NCBI GenBank assembly: GCA_009928955.1
Contig: SABN01000003.1
Coordinates: 1-64,000 of the forward strand
DNA length: 64,000 nt
Direction: 5' to 3'
Source: Opitutia bacterium
Lineage (GTDB): Bacteria; Verrucomicrobiota; Kiritimatiellia; CAIQIC01; Lenti-01
Positions 8,970-18,080 of this stretch are shown one piece after another. The notes under the pieces were generated by a model. That model was given only the letters and a program-made list of their open reading frames with translations, was not told the DNA's origin and ran no database searches. Position 1 is the stretch's first letter, and each line of letters opens with the position of its first letter. Position numbers and translations under genes: made by a program.

Positions 8970-10772
8970 ATGTGCGGCATCTTAGGATATTGGGAGGCGA
9001 AGCGGGGCGCCTCTGCGCTGCTCCCGCGCCTGCGGGACGGGCTGGATCTCATCCGGCATCGCGGCCCCGATGACCAGGGGATCTGGACGGAGGATCCGCA
9101 TCCCGTGGGCTTGGCGATGGTGCGGCTATCCATCCAAGACCTCAGTTCGGCCGGGCACCAGCCCATGCTCGGCGGAAACCAGCGCTTTGTCATCGTTTAC
9201 AACGGTGAAATTTTCAATTTCAAGGAACTCCGCCCGGCGCTGGAATCGCAGGGCGTGCCGTTCCACAGCCATACCGACACGGAGGTTTTGTTGAACCTGT
9301 GGCACCGGGAAGGGGCCGCCTGCCTGAACCGGCTCAACGGCATGTTCGCGTTCGCGCTGTATGATCGGACGGAAAAAACGCTCCATCTCGTTCGCGACCG
9401 GTTTGGCATCAAACCGCTCTATGTGGCCACCGGTTCCGGCCGCCGGGTGTTCTGCTCGGAAATCAAAGGCCTGCTGCCCTGGGCGCGTTGTGGCGACTTC
9501 CCCGGTTGGGAGTTGAACGAGGATCGCCTGGGCGAATACATGCTGTTCCGCCACGTGGCCGGACGCGAAACCCTGATCCGGTGCGTGGAGCGAGTCCTTC
9601 CCGGCGAGCATTGGACGATCCGCGAGGATGGGACCACGACCCGCGAGCTTTGGTACGACCTCAATGCCCGGGCGCTCGAACTGGAGCCCGATCCGGACGC
9701 TCCCTACGATGAATGCGCCGCCAAGGAGGAAATCGGGGGGCTGCTGCAGGATGCCATCCGGTTGCGAATGATCAGCGATGCGCCGGTCGGCATATCGTTG
9801 AGCGGGGGCGTGGACAGTTCGCTCGTGACCTGCTTGCTCCGTCAACACCGGCCCGAGCCGATCAACACCTATTCCATCGTGTTCGATCCCGAAGACGCCT
9901 GCGGGCGCAACGACATCGACGAATCCCCCTTTAGCCGGTGGATCGCGGAAAAGTGCTCCACCCGGCACCATCCGATCCGGCTGAAGGAGGAAGAGTTCTG
10001 CGCCCTGTACCTGAAGGCGGCTTGGCTCAACGATGAGCCGATCAATTTTCCAAACTCGCTGGCGGTTCACCTGTTCTCTCGCATTGCGCGGCCGGAATGC
10101 ACGGTTCTTCTGGGCGGCGAAGGGGCCGACGAAGTGTTCGGGGGGTATTCCTTTTTTGCCGACCGGAACAAGCTCGCGCCGATGAAACATGCGGTGTTGA
10201 CCCCGGAATTCGCGGATCCGCTGGTCCGCGCTTCCTCTTATCAACTGCCTTGGCACGACCATGTGCTTGCCTTGCCCCTGCGTTCTCCGGTAAAAAAAGA
10301 AATCGTGCTGTGCATGCACACCTACTTGCAATCGGTTGAAAACCGGCTGGACAAGATGTCCATGGGGGCCAGTCTGGAGTTCCGGGTTCCTTTCTTGGAT
10401 TATCGGGTGGTGGAGGCGGGACTGAAGCTTCCGGCCGAAGGGTTGGTCAGCCCTGGCGGCGTCACCAAGGCCGTCATCAAGCGCCTGGCCGAGGACCATA
10501 TGCCGCGAGAGCAGATTTATCGGAAAAAGCTGGGGCTCAGCACGCCGCTGAATGAATGGATGGCCAATCCGGCGCGCCTCGGGCATCATCTGGATCTCCT
10601 CCGCCCGCATCCATTCCTGCGGATGGAGGGCATCCGCGCTCTTCTGCGCGCCCACCGCGCGGAGCCCGACACCCGGATCCATTCCAAGACCGGGAGGCTT
10701 TGGCTTCTGCTCAATCTGGAAGTGTGGCATCGGATGTTCATCGAGCAGATGCGCCCCATGGACGATGGGTGA
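8970..10772 (+). CDS. asnB: asparagine synthase (glutamine-hydrolysing) family amidotransferase
   Basis: MCGILGYW...IRHRGPDDQG; GISLSGGVDSSLVTCLL; LDKMSMGASLEFRVPFLD. Confidence 0.92.
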   Translation: MCGILGYWEAKRGASALLPRLRDGLDLIRHRGPDDQGIWTEDPHPVGLAMVRLSIQDLSSAGHQPMLGGNQRFVIVYNGEIFNFKELRPALESQGVPFHSHTDTEVLLNLWHREGAACLNRLNGMFAFALYDRTEKTLHLVRDRFGIKPLYVATGSGRRVFCSEIKGLLPWARCGDFPGWELNEDRLGEYMLFRHVAGRETLIRCVERVLPGEHWTIREDGTTTRELWYDLNARALELEPDPDAPYDECAAKEEIGGLLQDAIRLRMISDAPVGISLSGGVDSSLVTCLLRQHRPEPINTYSIVFDPEDACGRNDIDESPFSRWIAEKCSTRHHPIRLKEEEFCALYLKAAWLNDEPINFPNSLAVHLFSRIARPECTVLLGGEGADEVFGGYSFFADRNKLAPMKHAVLTPEFADPLVRASSYQLPWHDHVLALPLRSPVKKEIVLCMHTYLQSVENRLDKMSMGASLEFRVPFLDYRVVEAGLKLPAEGLVSPGGVTKAVIKRLAEDHMPREQIYRKKLGLSTPLNEWMANPARLGHHLDLLRPHPFLRMEGIRALLRAHRAEPDTRIHSKTGRLWLLLNLEVWHRMFIEQMRPMDDG

Positions 10773-10839
10773 CGCGCCCGGGAAGCCTATTCGCTGGAAT
10801 CCAATGAATCTCCATGTGCCGCAAAACAAAGAGGACCCC

Positions 10840-12177
10840 ATGAATCGCATTTTTCTTCCGATCGAAATCAAAGTGCGGGAATTCCACAGCAAATTGCTGT
10901 TCGCCCTTTTTGCGGCGGAGCGTGGATTCGAGACCGTGTTGGGGGGGCAGTTGGAGTTGATTGACCGCATGCCCCGCCTCGGAAACGGGATCTACATCGA
11001 TAAAAGCACGGCCATCACCAAGCGGGAATGGTTCAAGAAGTGCCGGCAAATGGGGAATTACGTGGCGGCTTGGGACGAGGAGGGGTTGCTGTACCTGGAC
11101 GATGAGGTGTATCACGCGACCCGAATGGATCCGGAATCGTTCGGGATGACGGATTTGTTTTTCACCTGGGGGCCTCATCACACCCGGACCATTTTGGCGA
11201 AATATCCGGACGCGGCGGACCGCGTGGTGCCGGTGGGCAATCCCCGGATGGATTTGTTGAGGCCGGAGTTCATCGGATACTGCGACGACCGTGTGGCGGA
11301 ACTGCGGCGCAAGCATGGACGGATGATCCTGATCAACACCAATTTCGCCAGTTACAATTATGCCAAAGGGCCCGAGGCGGCGGCCAAGTTGAATGATCCC
11401 TATCCGATCAAAAGCATGCGCGCGCTCACGGAGGGATGGGCTCAGTTTCAAAAAGAGGGGTTTGAATCCTTTGCGGCGGCGGCCCAGGCGATCTATGACG
11501 CGTTCCCGGACCACACGGTCGTCATCCGGCCGTGTCCGTCGGAAGCCAGCGGGCCGTGGCGCCAGCTGTTCGATGGCAAGGAGCGCGGTTTGGTGTCGAA
11601 GGAAGGCAATGTCATCGATTGGATTCATGCCGCCGAGGCCTCGATGCAGTTCAATTGCACGACCGGGGTGGAGGCCTATTTGATGGGCAGCCCATCCGTG
11701 GCCTATCGGCGGGTGAGGTCCCCCGTCTATGACACGCCGCTTAGCATCGCCTGCAGCCTGGAGGCGTTCACCGTCGAGGAATTGCTGGCGCAATTGCGCC
11801 GCATCGTCGATGCCGTTGCCGGAGGGAAGCCCCGGCCCCGGCCGATGTCAACGATCGCGGTGGGGGATTATATGGCGGCGCTGGATGGCGCCACCTCCTG
11901 CGAGCGGATTCTCGCGGAAATCCAGCGCCGGGATTTCAGCCCCAGGCCTTATGCGCTGCCCGCCCTTCCGCTCATCAAGCGAATTTGGCGCGCTTGGCTT
12001 CGCGTGGTTCGACGGCCGGATCCGTTGGACATCCAGTATTACCGGGAGAAATTCCCCGGTTTCTCCGTGGAAGAAGCGCGCGAGGTCGCGTTGGCGTTTT
12101 CGCGCGCCACGGGACGGTTCAAGAACGTCCGCATCGTTGGCGCCGGCCGCAACATCATCCGCGTTTGCCCCATATGA
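10840..12177 (+). CDS. surface carbohydrate biosynthesis protein
   Basis: MNRIFLPIEIKVREFHSKLLFALFAAERGFETVLG...IDKST pattern recalled from surface polysaccharide biosynthesis families. Confidence 0.7.
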   Translation: MNRIFLPIEIKVREFHSKLLFALFAAERGFETVLGGQLELIDRMPRLGNGIYIDKSTAITKREWFKKCRQMGNYVAAWDEEGLLYLDDEVYHATRMDPESFGMTDLFFTWGPHHTRTILAKYPDAADRVVPVGNPRMDLLRPEFIGYCDDRVAELRRKHGRMILINTNFASYNYAKGPEAAAKLNDPYPIKSMRALTEGWAQFQKEGFESFAAAAQAIYDAFPDHTVVIRPCPSEASGPWRQLFDGKERGLVSKEGNVIDWIHAAEASMQFNCTTGVEAYLMGSPSVAYRRVRSPVYDTPLSIACSLEAFTVEELLAQLRRIVDAVAGGKPRPRPMSTIAVGDYMAALDGATSCERILAEIQRRDFSPRPYALPALPLIKRIWRAWLRVVRRPDPLDIQYYREKFPGFSVEEAREVALAFSRATGRFKNVRIVGAGRNIIRVCPI

Positions 12178-13949
12178 ACGCCGCCGAATCGATGCTCGTC
12201 CCGTCCGGCCCCGCGCGATCTCCCGGGCGGTCCGGCATCGCGGCCGTCTTCGCCTACTTTGTTGGCCGTTATCCGGGGCGGACGATCGTTTCCATCCTAT
12301 GCCTTGTTCTTTCGGGCGTCGCGGAAGGGGTGAGCATCGTGCTGTTCATGCCCCTGCTGCAGCGGCTAACCGAAGGCGACATGACGGCGGGGGGGCGGTT
12401 GGGCGACGGGGTGTTCGCGCTGTTCGATGCCGCCGGAATCGCGCCGACGCTGCCGGCGCTGCTGGGGTTCATCGTGGCGGGTTTGGCCCTGAAGGGCGTG
12501 CTCTTTTGGGCGGCCATGAGCAAGGTCGGAGGCACGGTGTCCAGCGTGACCACGGACCTGCGGCTGGATTTGCTCCGGGCGATGATGCGCGCGCGCTGGA
12601 GCTATTTCACCAATCAGCCGGCGGGGCAGTTCGCCAATGCGATCGCCTCCGAGGCGCTCAAGGCCTCCGGCGCCTACTTGAGCGCCGCCTACATCCTTGC
12701 CTGTGCGGTTCAGCTTGCGGTCTACGCGGCGCTGGCTTTTCTGCTTTCATGGCAAACGGCGCTGGCCGGACTGGGAGCCGGGCTGCTGTTCGTGGGGTTG
12801 ATGCACCGGCTCATCCTCGTCAGCCGGCGGACGGGAAAGCAGCAGGTGGCCTTGCTCAAATCCGTGACCGGACGCATTGTCGACATGCTCCATGGCTTGA
12901 AGCCGATCCGCGCGATGGCGCGCGAGTCGGCTCTGGTGGATTACCTGGAGGCGGAGGCGGAAGCGCTCAATTCCGCCCAACGGACCGAGGTGCGCGCCGC
13001 CGCCGCGGTTGCGGCCGCGCAGGAGCCGGTGATGGCCGCCGTCATGGCGCTCGGTCTCTATGTCGTGATGGGATGGAACCTGATGCCGTTCTCCGCCCTG
13101 CTCGTTCTCGCGTTCCTCTTTTCGCGCCTGTTCAACCAGGTGAATCAGATGGTGCAGCATTACCAGAGGTTCGTCTCGTATGAGAGCGCCTTTTTCTCCA
13201 TTCGCGGACGGATAGACGAGGCGGAAGCCCGGCGCGAATCGGCTTTGGGCTCGCCGCCGCCGCGACCGCTGCGGCGCGGAATCTCGCTGCGCGGAGTGGT
13301 CTTCCGCTATGGCGACCAAGTCATCCTGAATGGCCTCACGCTCGAATTGCCCGCGCGGAGTTGGACGGCCTTGATCGGCCCCTCGGGAGCGGGGAAGACG
13401 ACGCTGCTGGACCTGATTGCCGGGCTTCAAACCCCCCAAGGGGGGGAAATCCTGCTGGACGATCAGCCGCTTTCGGAAACCTCGCTGGTCGGTTGGCGGC
13501 GGAATATCGGCTATGTGCCGCAGGAAATGCTGTTGCTCCACGGCTCCGTGCTTTCCAATGTGACGCTGGGCGAGCCGGATCTCACGCGCGCGGACGTGGA
13601 AAACGCGCTGCGCGAAACGGGCGCGTGGGAGTTCGTGGCCGCGATGCCGCAGGGGATGGATACGCCGGTGGGGGAGAGGGGCTCGCGCCTTTCGGGCGGG
13701 CAGCGGCAGCGCATTGCTCTGGCCCGGGCGCTGGTGCGCAAGCCGGAACTGCTGATCCTCGATGAAGCCACGGCTTCGCTCGATCCCGAAACGGAGCGGG
13801 CCTTGTGCGAGACCTGGGCCCGCCTGGCGCGCACGACGACCATCCTCGCCATTTCTCATCAGCCCGCCGTGGCGCAGGCTGCGGACCGGGTGTACGAAGT
13901 GCGCAACGGCATGGCCGTGCCGGTGCGGAAAGGAGCGGGGATGGCATGA
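12174..13949 (+). CDS. ABC transporter, fused permease/ATPase (MsbA-like)
   Basis: TM domain then GPSGAGKTTLLDLIAG Walker A, LSGGQRQRIALARAL signature, LILDEATASLD; ATGA overlap with previous gene. Confidence 0.92.
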   Translation: MNAAESMLVPSGPARSPGRSGIAAVFAYFVGRYPGRTIVSILCLVLSGVAEGVSIVLFMPLLQRLTEGDMTAGGRLGDGVFALFDAAGIAPTLPALLGFIVAGLALKGVLFWAAMSKVGGTVSSVTTDLRLDLLRAMMRARWSYFTNQPAGQFANAIASEALKASGAYLSAAYILACAVQLAVYAALAFLLSWQTALAGLGAGLLFVGLMHRLILVSRRTGKQQVALLKSVTGRIVDMLHGLKPIRAMARESALVDYLEAEAEALNSAQRTEVRAAAAVAAAQEPVMAAVMALGLYVVMGWNLMPFSALLVLAFLFSRLFNQVNQMVQHYQRFVSYESAFFSIRGRIDEAEARRESALGSPPPRPLRRGISLRGVVFRYGDQVILNGLTLELPARSWTALIGPSGAGKTTLLDLIAGLQTPQGGEILLDDQPLSETSLVGWRRNIGYVPQEMLLLHGSVLSNVTLGEPDLTRADVENALRETGAWEFVAAMPQGMDTPVGERGSRLSGGQRQRIALARALVRKPELLILDEATASLDPETERALCETWARLARTTTILAISHQPAVAQAADRVYEVRNGMAVPVRKGAGMA

Positions 13950-14731
13950 GCACCATCGTCGAGTTCATGGGATTGCCCGGATCTGGCAAAAGCGCGCTGG
14001 CGCGGTTGTTGCTTGCGGAGTCGAAGAGAAGTGGATCCTGCGCTTGGCTGCCGAACGACGCGGCGCTGGTCCGGTGCCTTCGTCGACGGAATGACGGCGT
14101 GTTGAGGAACGCATTGAAGAAACTTCCGCCGCCCGCATGGGAATCCCTTTTCGGAAGCCGCCATACGCTGGCGGAATTGACCCGATTTGCGGGATCTCAC
14201 CCGGCGCTGTTCGCCTTTGTTTTTGAAGTCTTGAACCGCCGTCCGATGCCGTTGGATTGGCGGACCTGCATTCTCCATGCGTTTTTCAAGAAGGCCGCCG
14301 AACGGCTGCTGATGGATGAATTCTTGTCCTCCGGCGAAAAGGTGTTTGTCGAGGAGGGGTTCGCGATGGGCGTTTTCACCTTGTTGGACGGCCTGTCCGG
14401 CCCCCCGAACGAAGAAGATGTCCAGCGGTATTGCCGGCATATGCCGGTTCCGCAGGCGGTCATCTGGGTGGACGTCGATCCCGCCCAATGTGCCGCGCGC
14501 CTGAAAAAGAGGATCGAGTTGCCTTTGCTGTGGGCGGGGTGCTCGGCGGCGGCCTTGCTGGATCGGCTGTCCGATGGCCGGCGCTGTTTGGAAATCGCCG
14601 CGAGCGAAATCGGGGCGCGGAACATTCCCGTCGCCCGGATTTCGAACCCGGACGGCCGTCTCGATGGGGTGTGGCCATCCGCCTGGCAGTGGGTGCTGAG
14701 CGGGATGGCTTCGGGATCGGTCTCCCTATGA
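13946..14731 (+). CDS. P-loop NTPase / small-molecule kinase-like protein
   Basis: MSTIVEFMGLPGSGKSALARLLL Walker A; ATGA overlap with ABC transporter. Confidence 0.65.
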   Translation: MSTIVEFMGLPGSGKSALARLLLAESKRSGSCAWLPNDAALVRCLRRRNDGVLRNALKKLPPPAWESLFGSRHTLAELTRFAGSHPALFAFVFEVLNRRPMPLDWRTCILHAFFKKAAERLLMDEFLSSGEKVFVEEGFAMGVFTLLDGLSGPPNEEDVQRYCRHMPVPQAVIWVDVDPAQCAARLKKRIELPLLWAGCSAAALLDRLSDGRRCLEIAASEIGARNIPVARISNPDGRLDGVWPSAWQWVLSGMASGSVSL

Positions 14732-15975
14732 GCTTGCGCGTCTGCATGGTGATCTACCACTACTGGCCCGGACCGGAGGGGGGGACCGAGCGGCAGTGCC
14801 GCCGGTTGGCCTCCGCCTTGTCGCGGCGGGGAGTGGCCTGCACCGTGTTGACCGCGCGGACGGATCGCGGCGCGCCGGCGCGCGCGCGGGACGGCGAAGT
14901 GCGCATCGCGCGCATGCCGATCCTGGAGGGAGTGTTGCGTCGTCCGGCCTTGGGCCCGGGGCCGGGGGCGCGCGCCGCCGGAACGGCGTCCGCTTCGCGG
15001 TCTCCGGGCCGGGCCGCCCGCCTCGCCGCCGCCGGGGTGGCGTGGCTCAACGCGCTGGGCTTCCAGGTCGCGGGCGCCCTGTTCTTGTGGCGCCACGCGC
15101 GGGAGTTCGATGTGATCCACGTGCACACCTCCGAGTGGATCGCCGGGTGGGCCGTGTGGGTCGGCCGCCGCATCCGGCGTCCGGTGCTCTGCAAGGGGGC
15201 GACCACGCCCGCCCTGCCGCCCTCGACCCGGCGCGTGCCGTTTGGGCGGATCTGGGACCGCGTGCGGATCGAGGCGGAATTCGTGGCCTTGAGCGACGCC
15301 ATGGCCTCGGGCTTGAAGGCGGCGGGCGTTCCGGACCGGCGGATCCGCGTGATTCCCAACAGCGTGGAACTTCCCGATCTGAGCGGGCGCCGCGAGGAGG
15401 CCGGACGGGTGCTGTACGTCGGCAACCTGACGCAGAACGAGTGGAAGGCCTTCGACGTGTTGTTCGACGCCTGGGCGAAGGTGCATGCCGCGGGGACGGG
15501 CGCGCGGCTGCATGTGCTGGGCGGGGGCGATCCGGCGCCTTGGAAGCGCTATCTGGATGAGCGCGGATGCCGGGCTTCCGTCGTCTTCGAGGGCTTCGTG
15601 CGAAACCCGGACGAGCAATATGCGCGCGCCGCGTTGTTGGTGCTTCCTTCGAGACAGGAAGGCATGTCGAATGCGCTGCTCGAGGCGCAAAGCTGGGGAA
15701 TCCCGGCGGTCGTTTCCAATATTCCGGCGAACCGATCGGTCGTGGACGAGGGCGTCAATGGGCTCGCTGTGCCCGTCGGCGAGGCGGAGGCTTTGGCTTC
15801 GGGCATCCTGCGTCTGCTGGGCGACGCGCCCTTGCGCATCCGTCTGGGGCAGGCCGCCCGAAGCCGGATGGAAGCGGGATATTCCATCGATTCCGTGGTG
15901 GAAAAAACCCGGAAGGCGTACCAAGCGCTGTTGCGTGGTCCGGACGGGATCCCGGCAGGCGGGAGGAGGCCATGA
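14728..15975 (+). CDS. glycosyltransferase family 4
   Basis: YHYWPGPEGGTERQCRRL; VLYVGNLTQNEWKAFDVLFDAW; LPSRQEGMSNALLEAQSWGIPAVVS. Confidence 0.88.
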   Translation: MSLRVCMVIYHYWPGPEGGTERQCRRLASALSRRGVACTVLTARTDRGAPARARDGEVRIARMPILEGVLRRPALGPGPGARAAGTASASRSPGRAARLAAAGVAWLNALGFQVAGALFLWRHAREFDVIHVHTSEWIAGWAVWVGRRIRRPVLCKGATTPALPPSTRRVPFGRIWDRVRIEAEFVALSDAMASGLKAAGVPDRRIRVIPNSVELPDLSGRREEAGRVLYVGNLTQNEWKAFDVLFDAWAKVHAAGTGARLHVLGGGDPAPWKRYLDERGCRASVVFEGFVRNPDEQYARAALLVLPSRQEGMSNALLEAQSWGIPAVVSNIPANRSVVDEGVNGLAVPVGEAEALASGILRLLGDAPLRIRLGQAARSRMEAGYSIDSVVEKTRKAYQALLRGPDGIPAGGRRP

Positions 15976-16083
15976 AGCGGTTCCTCGCATATGGAGGCGG
16001 CCCAGACGGCGCCTCCGCGCCAAGCCGCCCGGATGGGTTTTCGGCAATGAAGGAGAGCAAGCGGTTTGAAGGAGGGTTTCGGC

Positions 16084-17943
16084 ATGTGTGGCATTGCAGG
16101 ATTTGTTAGTCGAACCCCCCTTTTCGAGGAAACCCGGTTGCGGGCAATGCGCGACACCCTCGCGCACCGCGGGCCGGATGATGCGGGGCTCGCGCTCTGG
16201 GACGAGGGGGGGCGGCCGGTGGGCGAGGGCGAACCCGGCGTGGTGGGGCTGGCGCATCGGCGGCTGAGCATCATCGACCTGTCCGCGGCCGGGCATCAGC
16301 CGATGTCCAACGAAGCCGGCGACGTCTGGATCTGCTACAACGGCGAATTCTACAATTTCGGAGACTACCGCCAGGAACTCGAGCCGCGGCACGCCTTCGC
16401 CTCGCACACCGACACGGAGACGATCCTCCATCTCTTTGAGGAGCATGGACTGCCGGAGACCCTGCGGCGCATGAACGGCATGTTCGCGTTCGCGCTGTGG
16501 GATTCGCGCGCGAAGAAGCTCTTTCTGGCGCGGGACCGGCTGGGCAAGAAGCCGCTGTACTACGCGCATCTGCCGGACGGATCGTTGATCTTCGCCTCGG
16601 AGATCAAGGCGTTGCTGGCCTCCGGCAAAGTCGCCGGGAAATCTTGCGATCCGTCCGCGCTCGTTCAGTTCTGGACCTATGGCTATGCCACCGGAAGCCG
16701 CACGATCTTCCCGCAAATCCAGCGGTTGCTGCCGGGGCATTATGCCGTCTGGCAGGAGGGCCGCCTGGAAACGCATGAATATTGGGACTGTCCTTTTGGC
16801 CTCGGGGAACTCCGGAAAGAACCCCTGCCCGCGCTGGCGGATGAGCTTGAGGCGCTGCTGTGCGATGCCATTCGCCTCCGGCTGGTCTCCGACGTGCCCG
16901 TTGGCCTCTTCCTTTCCGGCGGGATCGATTCCAGCCTGATCGCGGCCCTCGCGAGCAAGGGGGTCGGGGTCGACCTGAACTCGTTCACCATCGGATTCGC
17001 CAGCCAGGCCTTCGACGAGGCTCCGCACGCGGCGGCGATCGCGCAGCACCTGGGCCTGTCCAATCGCGTCCTGCCCGTGGACGAGGATCTGCTGCCGCAG
17101 GTGGAGGCCATCGCCCGGCAGTTCGACGAGCCCTTCGGCGATTCGTCGGCGATCCCGACCTATTTCCTTTCAAAGCTGGCGCGGGCGCACGTGACGGTGG
17201 CGCTGACGGGCGACGCCGGGGACGAGCTGTTCGCCGGGTATCGCGTGTACGCGAAGGCGCTGCAACTGTGGGGGGATGCCCGGCAGCGCCGGATGTTCGA
17301 CGAGCCGCGCACCCTGCTGCGCCGGGCGATGGATGAGGTGTTCCGGCATGTCAACCGCCATCGCCTCGGCACCGTTGTCGAGATGCAAATGAGCCCCCGC
17401 CGTCTGCGGCGCGTGCTTTCCGGCAAAGTCTGGCGGGAACTGTCCGGCCGCAATCCGCATGCGGATCGCGAGAGCTGGTATCCCCGCGTGGCGGGGGCCG
17501 ATCTGTTGAGCCGGTTGCAGTATATGAACATCAAGACCTATCTCGTGGACGACATTCTGGTGAAGGTCGACCGAATGAGCATGGCCTGGGCCTTGGAATG
17601 CCGGTGTCCGTTCCTGGACCATCGCGTCGTGGAATTCGCGGCGCGGCTTCCCTACGAGGCCAAGATCGACGAACGGGGGCGGCAAAAAAACATCCTGCGC
17701 CACATCCTGCGGAAATACGTGCCCGACCGGCTGGTGGACCGGCCGAAAAGGGGGTTCGCGGTTCCCTGGGCCGAGTGGTGCCGTGGCCCTTTCGGATCGG
17801 AACTCCGGGAACGATGGAGCCGGCAGCGCAATGGCTATCATCGGCCGGAAGCGGCCGGTTTCCTGTTTCCGGCAGATCGAGACGGCGATGCGTTTCACCA
17901 GTGGCATGCGTATTGCGCCTTGCTGCATTTTGAGGCACAATGA
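16084..17943 (+). CDS. asnB: asparagine synthase (glutamine-hydrolysing) family amidotransferase
   Basis: MCGIAGF...LAHRGPDDAG; GLFLSGGIDSSLIAAL; LVDDILVKVDRMSMAWALECRCPFLD. Confidence 0.93.
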   Translation: MCGIAGFVSRTPLFEETRLRAMRDTLAHRGPDDAGLALWDEGGRPVGEGEPGVVGLAHRRLSIIDLSAAGHQPMSNEAGDVWICYNGEFYNFGDYRQELEPRHAFASHTDTETILHLFEEHGLPETLRRMNGMFAFALWDSRAKKLFLARDRLGKKPLYYAHLPDGSLIFASEIKALLASGKVAGKSCDPSALVQFWTYGYATGSRTIFPQIQRLLPGHYAVWQEGRLETHEYWDCPFGLGELRKEPLPALADELEALLCDAIRLRLVSDVPVGLFLSGGIDSSLIAALASKGVGVDLNSFTIGFASQAFDEAPHAAAIAQHLGLSNRVLPVDEDLLPQVEAIARQFDEPFGDSSAIPTYFLSKLARAHVTVALTGDAGDELFAGYRVYAKALQLWGDARQRRMFDEPRTLLRRAMDEVFRHVNRHRLGTVVEMQMSPRRLRRVLSGKVWRELSGRNPHADRESWYPRVAGADLLSRLQYMNIKTYLVDDILVKVDRMSMAWALECRCPFLDHRVVEFAARLPYEAKIDERGRQKNILRHILRKYVPDRLVDRPKRGFAVPWAEWCRGPFGSELRERWSRQRNGYHRPEAAGFLFPADRDGDAFHQWHAYCALLHFEAQ

Positions 17944-18080
17944 AACCATGATTGCTGACCAAGATGTTTGCGCGTGCCGGGCAAGCGTCCGGCGAGCCCG
18001 GCGGAATGCGAGGCGTTGATGCACACGGCTGGAATGCAAGGGAACCGGGGCCTGCGGGTTCAATCTGAAGGAGCGTCATC

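Noticed and set aside
13432-13446. CCCCCCAAGGGGGGG near-palindrome
   Set aside because: Falls in the conserved coding region (LQTPQGGEI) of the ABC ATPase; explained by codons.
14197-17049. 950-aa antisense ORF
   Set aside because: Shadow of the GT4 and AsnB coding regions; no recognisable domain.
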